A DNA stretch of 64,000 nt from Bacteroidales bacterium (GTDB lineage Bacteria; Bacteroidota; Bacteroidia; Bacteroidales; F082): positions 62,001 to 126,000 of the forward strand of contig JAKSNA010000005.1 in assembly GCA_024400295.1 (NCBI GenBank), given 5' to 3'. Under the pieces are notes generated by a model that saw only the letters and a list, made by a program, of their open reading frames with translations, searched no databases and was not told the DNA's origin. Positions within the stretch are counted from its first letter, which is position 1, and every line of letters begins with the position of its first letter. Positions 54,706 through 62,459 of this stretch are shown here, piece after piece. The translations under genes were made by a program, and so were the position numbers.

Positions 54706-55810
54706 CTGTCTTCACCCTCCCTTTTTCTATCTCAAAAATCTTATGGTTCCCATCAATGTTATCCAAGAGATATTGTATTCTAAAACGTTGTGTATCAGTA
54801 ATAAACACCTGTCCAAAGTAATTATTGCCGACAAGTTTGACAAGCTGCGCGACACGGCTGTCATCAAGTTTGTCAAAAATATCATCAAGAAGCAGAATCG
54901 GCTTGGAACCGACTTTCCTGTAGTTGAAATCAAACTGAGCAAGCTTGATTGCCACCACGAACGACTTCTGCTGCCCTTGCGAGCCGAATTTCTTAACAGG
55001 ATGATTATCAATCAAAAATACAAGGTCATCTTTATGAATGCCGACATTTGTATATGACGAGTATCTGTCTTTTTCAAGGCTCTCGTCGAGCAGCTGTTCC
55101 AACGGTTTCTCCGACAACGCGCTCTCGTATATGATGTCAACTTTTTCGGAAGTGCCGGAAACGATGTCGTAATATTTCTGGAAGACAGGAATGAAATCCT
55201 CGATGAATGCCTTTCTCTTTTCAAAGATCGGAGTGGCGTAACGGATGAGTTGCCCGTTCCAAAGCGAAAGCAGATTCATGTCGAAGCAGCGGTTGTCGAA
55301 GAACGCCTTCAGTTGCGTGTTACGCTGAAGTAACGCCTTGTTATATTGCAGTAAATCATTGAGATACGCCGCATCAAACTGCGAAATCACGCCATCAATG
55401 AACTTACGTCTCAGCTCGCTGCCACCGTTTATCAGGTCACGGTCGTAAGGCGAGATCATCACGAGCGGGATTTTACCGATATGGTCGGCGAGGCGGTCAT
55501 ATTCCTTTTTATTGCATTTAAACGACTTTTTCAGACCGTCTTTCTGCACACATGAGATAGTCTGAAGCTCGTCCGTATCTGTCTGAAAATCACCATGAAT
55601 CGCAAAAAAGCTCTCGCCATGACGGATATTCTGTCTGTCGGTGTTCGCGAAATAGCTTTTGCAGAAAGCAAGGTAATATATCGAGTCGAGAATGTTGGTC
55701 TTCCCCGCGCCGTTAAAGCCGACAAAGCAGTTTATCTTGTCGGAAAACTGCATGTCAACAGATTCGAGGTTCTTGAAATTTGAAAGTCTCAGCTCTTGCA
55801 GGAACATCAT
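54698..55810 (-). CDS. recF: DNA replication and repair protein RecF
   Basis: A 370-residue SMC-like ATPase that helps load RecA at gaps. Walker A is GFNGAGKTNILD, the signature region is SQGQQKSFVVAIKLAQ-like (GSQGQQKSFVVA), and Walker B is ILLLDDIFDKLDD. The start overlaps the porQ stop by four bases and the end overlaps the DUF721 gene, so translation is probably coupled. Confidence 0.96.
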   Translation of the reverse strand: MMFLQELRLSNFKNLESVDMQFSDKINCFVGFNGAGKTNILDSIYYLAFCKSYFANTDRQNIRHGESFFAIHGDFQTDTDELQTISCVQKDGLKKSFKCNKKEYDRLADHIGKIPLVMISPYDRDLINGGSELRRKFIDGVISQFDAAYLNDLLQYNKALLQRNTQLKAFFDNRCFDMNLLSLWNGQLIRYATPIFEKRKAFIEDFIPVFQKYYDIVSGTSEKVDIIYESALSEKPLEQLLDESLEKDRYSSYTNVGIHKDDLVFLIDNHPVKKFGSQGQQKSFVVAIKLAQFDFNYRKVGSKPILLLDDIFDKLDDSRVAQLVKLVGNNYFGQVFITDTQRFRIQYLLDNIDGNHKIFEIEKGRVKTDA

Positions 55811-56874
55811 TTACCTCCCTTTATGAAACGGTCGAGATTTGTGGTGATTGTCACGTAGTTAGGTGAGCCGTATATGTGCATTTCCGAGCGTGAGTAGTTG
55901 ATTGTGAACTTCCAGATATTGATGCCGACACCATACGAGAACCCGCACATTCCTTTCTTCGTGGGAGTCTTCAGATCCTGACGCCGTCCGTAATTGAAAC
56001 CAAGGCGCAGCACGACATGCTTTCCGACATATAATTCGCCGCCGAACACGATGTGTCTCATGAAGTTATCAGCGAACTCCCCAACTGCCGATTTTTTTCT
56101 GTATTCACCAGAGATTGGGTCATAGTTGCCTTCAAGGTCAAGAGGGTCGTCGTAGGTGCGCTTCCAGCTTTGGATGTCGTCATACATTATCGAGATCAGG
56201 AAAGGCAGGTGCTCCAGCCTTTTCGCCACGCCTGCCGAGAGGTGAAAAGGCAGCTTGTTCCTGACGTTTCCGGGGATGTTGTCGAATGTCTCGACACCCG
56301 CGTTCCTTGCGCCGACGGTCATCATCCAGCCTGACTTCGAGTGGTAATGCAGTGCCACGTCTGCCGCCACCGCGAATGTCTTATACGCTTCGTGCTGTAT
56401 TCCGCCAAACTTCACGTTGGCACCGATGCTCCACCGCGGAGTCAGCCGTCTCCCCCATCCTATCGTGAAAAGGTAATCGGATGGCGTGAAGGTGCCGCCT
56501 GTCAGGGTGCCTGTGGCGTCGGCGTAGTTCATGGTGCCGTAGTTATGATACTGCACGGTCGCGGCGAAACTTCCTGCTTTTCTGAATGTGCGCGAATACT
56601 GCACAGTCGCGAAATTCATGCCGGCATAATAATTCACATACGACAGCGCCAAGGCATTGTGCATACCTTTGTCGATAACAGACGGGTTGTATATCGCTAA
56701 CTGCACGTCGGTGGTGTCGTAAATCGGAAGCATCGTCCCGCCGAGAGCCGCCACTCTCGCCGAGTTGGTGACATCCATGAAAGAATAAGTCCCCTTCGTT
56801 GTTTGTCCTTGAATATCAATAGCCAAGAGCATCAGCATTGATAACATCAGTGAAAGTTTTCTGTTCATAGGCAT
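55807..56874 (-). CDS. porQ: Type IX secretion system protein PorQ
   Basis: A 355-residue outer-membrane barrel protein. The signal peptide ends near IQGQ. TYSFMDVTNSARVAALGG and YNPSVIDKGMHNALALSYVNY, given here in shortened blocks, match the PorQ start, and the rest is barrel-like strands. In the type IX system PorQ works with PorU, PorV and PorZ in the attachment complex that anchors cargo to A-LPS. The ATG at 56874 is preferred to a TTG at 56889; another ATG follows two codons later. Confidence 0.88.
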   Translation of the reverse strand: MPMNRKLSLMLSMLMLLAIDIQGQTTKGTYSFMDVTNSARVAALGGTMLPIYDTTDVQLAIYNPSVIDKGMHNALALSYVNYYAGMNFATVQYSRTFRKAGSFAATVQYHNYGTMNYADATGTLTGGTFTPSDYLFTIGWGRRLTPRWSIGANVKFGGIQHEAYKTFAVAADVALHYHSKSGWMMTVGARNAGVETFDNIPGNVRNKLPFHLSAGVAKRLEHLPFLISIMYDDIQSWKRTYDDPLDLEGNYDPISGEYRKKSAVGEFADNFMRHIVFGGELYVGKHVVLRLGFNYGRRQDLKTPTKKGMCGFSYGVGINIWKFTINYSRSEMHIYGSPNYVTITTNLDRFIKGGK

Positions 56875-56907
56875 ATTTTTATTCAACAACTAAGTAATGG
56901 TCGTTTA

Positions 56908-57870
56908 TTATTTTTCGAGCAGACCGAGGCCTTTTTTCTCAATCATGTTTTCGCTTTCCATCTTTTTAAGGAGACGGTCGAGAAGTCCGTTGATGAAGTT
57001 CTTGCTCTTCGGTGTGCTGAAGAACTTTGAAATCTCAATGTATTCGTTCATCGTGACTTTGACAGGTATCTCCGGGAAGCAGCGCAGTTCTGTGATAGCC
57101 ATCTTCATGATAATCATGTCCATGACGCAGATGCGGTCCTTCTCCCAGTTGTTGGTGTTATCGACAATCAGATTGCCAAATTCATCACCGTTTCTCAAAG
57201 TCTCGCGGAAAAGTCTCTTCACGAACTCCTCATCAACGTTAACTTCATCATTCTCGGTCTTATAGATGGTCGGAAGCTTATCATTGACATCAAATTTCCT
57301 GAGGTCGCCGATGAATTTAATCAACATTGAAGAAACGAGGTGGTAGTCATCGCAGAAGAAGATGCTTTTCTCCTCATAGAAATCCTGAAGTACTTCTAAA
57401 TCAGCGTAGTATGTCTCAATCATCTTGACGAGGAATTTCTTGTCGTGATCCCAGTTGTCGGTTTTCTCGGTCATATAGGCCTTGTATTCCTCCGAATCGC
57501 GCATGATGTTGTAGTAGTTTTTCACCACTTCGCTGCCCATGCCGCCCCAGTTGATGTTATAGGCTGCTTCTTTCCTCTGGAAATCACGGTTGTCTTCGAT
57601 GGCGTTGATGACGCGGTTTTGGACATATCGCATATTCGGATGTGAATCTTCGTATGTCGGAATGAATTTGTTCCTGTTATCGGTGATTTTGTTGTCTGCA
57701 AAACGTTTGGTTTCAACGATAAACGAGAGTTGCCACACAAAAAGCTCATGCAGTTTGCTAATGCTTTCAAGCAGGTTTCGAATTCCTCCGGCGACTTCGG
57801 TATCACCGGATTCAAGATAAGCGTAAAGGGCTTGTAAAACTTTGATTCTCAGAAATCTTCTATTTAACAT
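56908..57870 (-). CDS. nusB: Transcription antitermination factor NusB
   Basis: A 320-residue protein, more than twice the length of E. coli NusB, as is usual in this phylum. It starts MLNRRFLRIKVLQALYAY, the conserved NusB first helix, and the second NusB core block is at the end (RICVMDMIIMKMAITEL, VTMNEYIEISKFFSTPKSKNFINGLLD, shown here only in part). A long helical insertion lies between. It acts in rRNA antitermination with NusE. Confidence 0.93.
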   Translation of the reverse strand: MLNRRFLRIKVLQALYAYLESGDTEVAGGIRNLLESISKLHELFVWQLSFIVETKRFADNKITDNRNKFIPTYEDSHPNMRYVQNRVINAIEDNRDFQRKEAAYNINWGGMGSEVVKNYYNIMRDSEEYKAYMTEKTDNWDHDKKFLVKMIETYYADLEVLQDFYEEKSIFFCDDYHLVSSMLIKFIGDLRKFDVNDKLPTIYKTENDEVNVDEEFVKRLFRETLRNGDEFGNLIVDNTNNWEKDRICVMDMIIMKMAITELRCFPEIPVKVTMNEYIEISKFFSTPKSKNFINGLLDRLLKKMESENMIEKKGLGLLEK

Positions 57871-57895
57871 GATATAAAAAAATTTTTTCAGCTTG

Positions 57896-57903
57896 CAAAA
57901 TTA
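57896..57903 (-). promoter_or_regulatory. -7 promoter box of nusB-porQ-recF-DUF721
   Basis: The minus strand reads TAATTTTG, 25 bases before the nusB ATG, so nusB and the genes behind it need not depend on the upstream glycosyltransferase promoter. Confidence 0.55.
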
Positions 57904-57910
57904 CAAAAAA

Positions 57911-59869
57911 TTAACGATTGGGCAATGTCCTGAGCAAGATATTAATATCTTTTAAAACAGTATAATCACGGGCATACATGACATTAAGCCTGGATTTCGT
58001 TTCGTCATCGACTTCACCTTTCATAATTGAAGCGGTGTTGTATATACCTTTTTTTATTTCAGGCAGTTTCATGCTGTCGCGGTCCTCGACGTGGCAATAG
58101 CCGACCCACGAATAGCTGCCAAACAACACTTTGAAGCAGTCTTTAAAGAAACGTCCCGGTTTTTTCAAAAACCATGCCAAAATGACCCAGAAAATAATTC
58201 CGAAGAACGACACCGATAAATCGAGAAGTGCTTTCTTGCGTTTGTTCGGGACGTTGTTAATTGTCCGAATATCAACGGTATAAAGGTCGCCGCGTGTATT
58301 TATCGAGTTGCTTCCGATGATGGAAAGCGTGTCTTCGGGTGCAATCTTGTAATCGAGATCAGGAGCGTGCCATTCAACCATCTTGTCGATTATATCCTGA
58401 TGGCTTATGTCTTTTGAACAGAAAATAATCTCTGTGATTTTGTAGATTGAGATGATGTCGGGCACCTGGCAGATGTTGCCGAGATAGTTTTGAGGAACAT
58501 CAAAACTCTCCGTCGGCGTGACAAGTCCAACGAAATCAGGCTTTATTGAAGTGCTTCTCAGAAGCTGCTCGACGCGGTGAGTCTCTTCAACGTTGCCGAT
58601 GACCAAAAAACGCTTCTTGGCGGTTTTACCGTATTTGAAGTCATTGAGTCTCAGCATATAACCGACACCTCTCGACAGACTCACCGCGATTATCATCCAC
58701 AACATCCCGAAAAGTATCAACGCGCGAGAAAAGCGGAGACTTTCCGGCAGAAGCGCGTAGAAAACGAGTGCCAGAACACTGCCAGTAAGCACGCCGCCGA
58801 CAGAGTTCAATATTTTATATGGCTTGTCGTAACCACCTGTAAAATAAGATGTTACAAGCCATATAAGCAAATAAACAGGCAGAATCACCGTAAACAGAGG
58901 GTGAACCGGATACGACCCGACGCCATCGTAAACAGTATAATGACCCCACAGATAACCGATAGTTGCGAGACCGCCGTAGCCGAGAAGTATGTCGAGCAAC
59001 GGCATATAGACCTTATTCACGAACTGCGAAACCAAGGCGAGGAAAGCCCTGAAATATATCGCCATATTGATGACAAACGAGAATAGACGCGCACGTTTCT
59101 GTCCGAAATGCTTCTTCGCGAAAATCTCCATCGCCTTGTAGAAGACAAGCACGTAGTTGACAGATGTTTTCTTTGTGCTTTCCCCTTTATAATGAATGAT
59201 TCGCGTCTCCGGAAAATAATAATTCTTATAGCCTGCGAGTGTTATCCTGTACGACAGATCGACATCTTCCCCGTACATGAAAAATGTCTCATCAAGAAGA
59301 CCGCATTTGTCGAGTGTGGCACGGCGCATGAGCATGAAGGCTCCGGCAAGGATATCAACGGGATTTATTTCGTCATTATCGAGATAGCCGAGATGATAAC
59401 GCGAGAAACGCTTTGAATGCGGGAACAGCTTCGACAGCCCGAAGATCTTGTAAAAAGCAGTCATCGGGGTCGGCAGCCCGCGCTTCGACTCTGGCAGAAA
59501 CTGTCCTTTTCCATCAACCATCTTGACGCCAAGTCCGCCCGCATCGGGATGCGAATCCATGAAAGCAATGGTCTTGGTAAAGGTGTCGTCCTCAACAACC
59601 GTGTCTGGATTCAACAGCAAGACATACTCGCCCGTCGAGATCCTGATCGCCTGGTTGTTGGCTTTCGCAAAACCGACATTGACCTTGTTCGCAATGACCT
59701 TCACCTCAGGAAACTTCTCGGACAGCATCTTCAACGAACCATCAACTGAATTGTTATCAACTACATACACCTCGCCATCAACGCCTTTCATCGCCCTGCG
59801 AACCGAGTAAAGGCATTGCTCAAGAAAATGCTCAACATTATAGTTAACTATTACAACTGACAGTTTCAT
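57911..59869 (-). CDS. GT2 glycosyltransferase fused to WcaJ-like membrane and CoA-binding region with degenerate sugar-phosphate transferase tail
   Basis: A 652-residue inner-membrane protein. Residues 1-250 are a GT2 domain (SVVIVNYNVEHFLEQCL, VVDNNSVDGS, LLLNPDTVV, FMYGEDVDLSYR). About five membrane spans follow (about 270-410), then a Rossmann/CoA-binding-like region (KRFLVIGNVEETHRV to about 520) as in WcaJ/PglC-type initiating enzymes. The C-terminus starts like the catalytic domain (KKALLDLSVSFFGIIFWVIL) and ends like it (YARDYTVLKDINILLRTL). The catalytic middle, with its Lys-Phe-Arg-Ser and Asp-Glu-Leu-Pro motifs, is missing. The ATG at 59869 is chosen over an adjacent TTG. Confidence 0.82.
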   Translation of the reverse strand: MKLSVVIVNYNVEHFLEQCLYSVRRAMKGVDGEVYVVDNNSVDGSLKMLSEKFPEVKVIANKVNVGFAKANNQAIRISTGEYVLLLNPDTVVEDDTFTKTIAFMDSHPDAGGLGVKMVDGKGQFLPESKRGLPTPMTAFYKIFGLSKLFPHSKRFSRYHLGYLDNDEINPVDILAGAFMLMRRATLDKCGLLDETFFMYGEDVDLSYRITLAGYKNYYFPETRIIHYKGESTKKTSVNYVLVFYKAMEIFAKKHFGQKRARLFSFVINMAIYFRAFLALVSQFVNKVYMPLLDILLGYGGLATIGYLWGHYTVYDGVGSYPVHPLFTVILPVYLLIWLVTSYFTGGYDKPYKILNSVGGVLTGSVLALVFYALLPESLRFSRALILFGMLWMIIAVSLSRGVGYMLRLNDFKYGKTAKKRFLVIGNVEETHRVEQLLRSTSIKPDFVGLVTPTESFDVPQNYLGNICQVPDIISIYKITEIIFCSKDISHQDIIDKMVEWHAPDLDYKIAPEDTLSIIGSNSINTRGDLYTVDIRTINNVPNKRKKALLDLSVSFFGIIFWVILAWFLKKPGRFFKDCFKVLFGSYSWVGYCHVEDRDSMKLPEIKKGIYNTASIMKGEVDDETKSRLNVMYARDYTVLKDINILLRTLPNR

Positions 59870-59898
59870 CAAAAAAATTTCGCCGTTTTAAGGAACTG

Positions 59899-59906
59899 CA
59901 AAAATA
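59899..59906 (-). promoter_or_regulatory. -7 promoter box of GT2-fusion gene
   Basis: The minus strand reads TATTTTTG, about 30 bases before the ATG at 59869. Confidence 0.5.
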
Positions 59907-59944
59907 GACATTTTATTGTTATGAAAAACAACAAAAACAAAAAA

Positions 59945-59996
59945 GGCTTTCAACCTGATTTTAACATTGGGGGTGTTACAAAAACAGATGAAAGCC
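59945..59996. repeat. Nested inverted repeat in divergent intergenic region
   Basis: GGCTTTCA at 59945-59952 pairs with TGAAAGCC at 59989-59996, and inside it TAACA at 59962-59966 pairs with TGTTA at 59974-59978 around a G run. It is the only structure seen in the 296-base gap 59870-60165. No gene was found there. Confidence 0.55.
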
Positions 59997-60147
59997 CAAA
60001 AGCAAAAATGATATAGAAAATTGTGAGTTTCAATTTCAAAATCGCGGCAAAGATACAATCTTTTTTAAAATACAGCGTTATTTTTCAAATATTTTTTTCA
60101 ACAATAATCAAGTTGTTTTTTGTCATGATGGCAAACGAAAATTTTCC

Positions 60148-60155
60148 TACTTTTG
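60148..60155 (+). promoter_or_regulatory. -7 promoter box of pseudogene at 60166
   Basis: TACTTTTG lies only 10 bases before the ATG, which would give a leader of a few bases or a leaderless transcript. Confidence 0.5.
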
Positions 60156-60165
60156 CATTTCAAAT

Positions 60166-60907
60166 ATGGGAACACGCGACTGTAAAATAAGATTTGGCGT
60201 CATGATTGACGGCTTCACCGTTCAGCGTTGGCAGCTTGAGACATTCAAGTTATTGACCGACAACGGCATAGAGTTAGCATTAGCAATCTGCAACTCGGAA
60301 AGTCAGTCGCACAAACCATCATTATTCGAGAAAATCAAACATTATCCGTACAGGAAACTGCTTTTCAGGCTGTGGAACAGGTATATGTTTAAGCCGAAGA
60401 AATCGGAATATTTCGCCGACCCGTTTGTCATCACGACGAAAAAAGACACCTACCTCTTCTTCGAGCGGTATTCGAACAAAAAGGGAAAGTCCGACCTAAC
60501 CGTGGCCAAAAAATCCGAAGATTTTGAGAAATACCACGTCATCTCTGATTTTCCAGAGCACCGCTCCTACCCTTTCGTTTTTGAAAATGAAAATACAACA
60601 TATTGTATTCCAGAGGCTTACAAGACAGGCAAAGTTTCGTTGTATGAGTTTGACAAAGACCGTCTCTGTTTGCAGCATCGATGCAATTTAATTGAAAATC
60701 AATCACTTAATAACCAGACATTGTATCACAAAGACGGAAAATGGTTTCTCTTCGCGACACCGCAGGAAAACTCGCGCACACACCTTATTACTATATATGG
60801 CCGACGACATTTCCGAGCCATACAAGGCGCACCCCGGCAACCCGGTAGAGGTTTGTTTGCACTTGGGACGGTTTCGTCCGGCAACTGAAAGTAAAATTAA
60901 AAGTTAG
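60166..60907 (+). pseudogene. Frameshifted and truncated glycosyltransferase-like gene (GINT1-like N-terminal family)
   Basis: The first 206 or so codons read cleanly: a formyltransferase-like start (CKIRFGVMIDGF), then beta-propeller-like segments typical of proteins related to the glucosamine inositolphosphorylceramide transferase N-terminal domain (EYFADPFVITTKKDTYLFFE, SYPFVFENENTTYCIPEA). Near 60785-60795 the expected continuation YMADDISEPYKAHPGNPV moves to the next frame, and that frame ends at 60907 before the rest of the propeller. The original frame stops at 60888 with an unrelated arginine-rich tail. A single-base change plus loss of the 3' end explains this. It is followed by the flippase gene after eight bases. 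Confidence 0.7.
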
Positions 60908-60915
60908 ATAAGGCA

Positions 60916-62250
60916 ATGGTCAGGAAGATTTTCGGCACTTTTGGCACGCGTATGCTAAACGCGGTTTGCGGGTTGGTTACGCTATGGTTCGCCTCGCATT
61001 ACCTCGGAGCCGAGGCATGGGGCATAGGCGGCGTGGTGCTGCTCGACGTATCGCTCCTACTCGTCGGCGTGGAGTTCCTCGCAGGCAGCGGGCTCATCTA
61101 TTTCACGCCAAGGAAATCGTACCGCACCCTGATGAAAATCTCCTATCTGTGGACCACGGTAATCGTCGCCTTCTACGCCCTGATGATAAAACTCTTCAAA
61201 CTGTTGCCCGATGGCTTTACATCATTGATTTCCATGTTTTTAGGCGGCAATGCCGAATTCATCCCACACGGGTACGAAGGCATCGTCCTGCTGCTTGTTT
61301 TCTTCTACAGCCTTCACAACTTCAACCTCACCACCTTGCTCGGCAAAGAGCGCGTCGGGACGAATAACATATTGTTTATCATTCAGTTCATGACGCAGGT
61401 ATCATCAATGATTGTCTATATTTTCGTTTTCGACATAAGAGACGAACGCGCCTTCATCTACTCCCTGCTGACGGGCTATGTCGTTAGTTATCTGTGTGGT
61501 CTGACGCAAATATGGAGATACATCAGCAACGACGACAGCAACGACGTTTTCTTGCAGACGGCAATGGAGATGTTCAAATTCGGAAGCATCATACAGCTTT
61601 CAAATTTGGTGACGTTGCTCAACAGGCGACTCAGTTTCATGATAATCAAAGGCTTTTGGGGCGATGCGCATGTCGGCGTTTACAATTCAGCGTCGCAGGT
61701 GGCGGAGGCACCGAAACTCATCGGGCAAAGCATCGCCATGGTGCAGTTCTCGAAAATCAGCAACCTGACCGACAACAAGCTGGCAGCCAAAATCACGATC
61801 CAACTGCTGAAGACCTCAGCGAGTCTGACCGCTATTTGCATCCTTGCGCTCTGCGTGATACCAACAAGCGTCTATTCATGGATTTTCTCGTACGAGTTCG
61901 CCGCCATGAGACATGTCATGGTAGCACTCGCGCCCGGCATCGTCTTCATGGCCATCGACATGGTTTTCAGCCATTATTTCTCAGGTCTCAACATGCCGAG
62001 GCATAACCTTTTCGGCGCGCTGGTCGGACTTGCTGTCACGATACCGGCACTTTACTTTCTCACCCCTACCTTCGGGATGATCGGCGCCGGCATCTCGATG
62101 TCGCTGACCAATTTGGCCGTGATAATCTACAAATGGATTGTCTTCAAAAAAATCAACAATATCTCCGAGAAAGAGCTTTTAATCACTAAAAATGATTTCA
62201 CCGCATTGAAAAACAATCTGTTGGACGTTTTCAAAAACATGAACAAATAA
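60916..62250 (+). CDS. Polysaccharide flippase (Wzx/MOP family)
   Basis: A 444-residue inner-membrane protein with about twelve spans, of the MOP superfamily. IFGTFGTRMLNAVCGLVTLW and FASHYLGAEAWGIGGV are the typical first helix pair (shortened here), and NRRLSFMIIKGFWGDAHVGVY is the conserved central segment. It would move lipid-linked glycan across the inner membrane. With the glycosyltransferases nearby it belongs to a surface-glycan locus. Confidence 0.88.
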   Translation: MVRKIFGTFGTRMLNAVCGLVTLWFASHYLGAEAWGIGGVVLLDVSLLLVGVEFLAGSGLIYFTPRKSYRTLMKISYLWTTVIVAFYALMIKLFKLLPDGFTSLISMFLGGNAEFIPHGYEGIVLLLVFFYSLHNFNLTTLLGKERVGTNNILFIIQFMTQVSSMIVYIFVFDIRDERAFIYSLLTGYVVSYLCGLTQIWRYISNDDSNDVFLQTAMEMFKFGSIIQLSNLVTLLNRRLSFMIIKGFWGDAHVGVYNSASQVAEAPKLIGQSIAMVQFSKISNLTDNKLAAKITIQLLKTSASLTAICILALCVIPTSVYSWIFSYEFAAMRHVMVALAPGIVFMAIDMVFSHYFSGLNMPRHNLFGALVGLAVTIPALYFLTPTFGMIGAGISMSLTNLAVIIYKWIVFKKINNISEKELLITKNDFTALKNNLLDVFKNMNK

Positions 62251-62300
62251 ACATATAATAAATCGAAAACGATTTAAAAAACACGGAAATCATTTTTTCT

Positions 62301-62363
62301 ACGGATATGGAACCACGTGATAAATCACGTTTCTACGGATATGGAACCGCTGACGCGGTTCTC
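62301..62363. repeat. Two tandem units each with a different palindrome
   Basis: The phrase CTACGGATATGGAACC occurs twice. The first copy is followed by ACGTGA-TAAA-TCACGT, and in the second AACCGC-TGAC-GCGGTT forms the hairpin. The pattern of a fixed flank and variable palindromic core matches the GAGACG family. TTTTAACTTTTAAC repeats follow at about 62394-62421. Confidence 0.65.
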
Positions 62364-62432
62364 CTCTCTAATCCCTAACCACTAATCCCTAAACTTTTTA
62401 ACTTTTAACTTTTAACTTTCAACTAAATTCAC

Positions 62433-62440
62433 TATCTTTG
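62433..62440 (+). promoter_or_regulatory. -7 promoter box of parE
   Basis: TATCTTTG lies 20 bases before the ATG at 62460. The -33 region falls inside the TTTTAACTTTTAAC repeat. Confidence 0.6.
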
Positions 62441-62459
62441 CACAAATTTTTTTTGAGAG

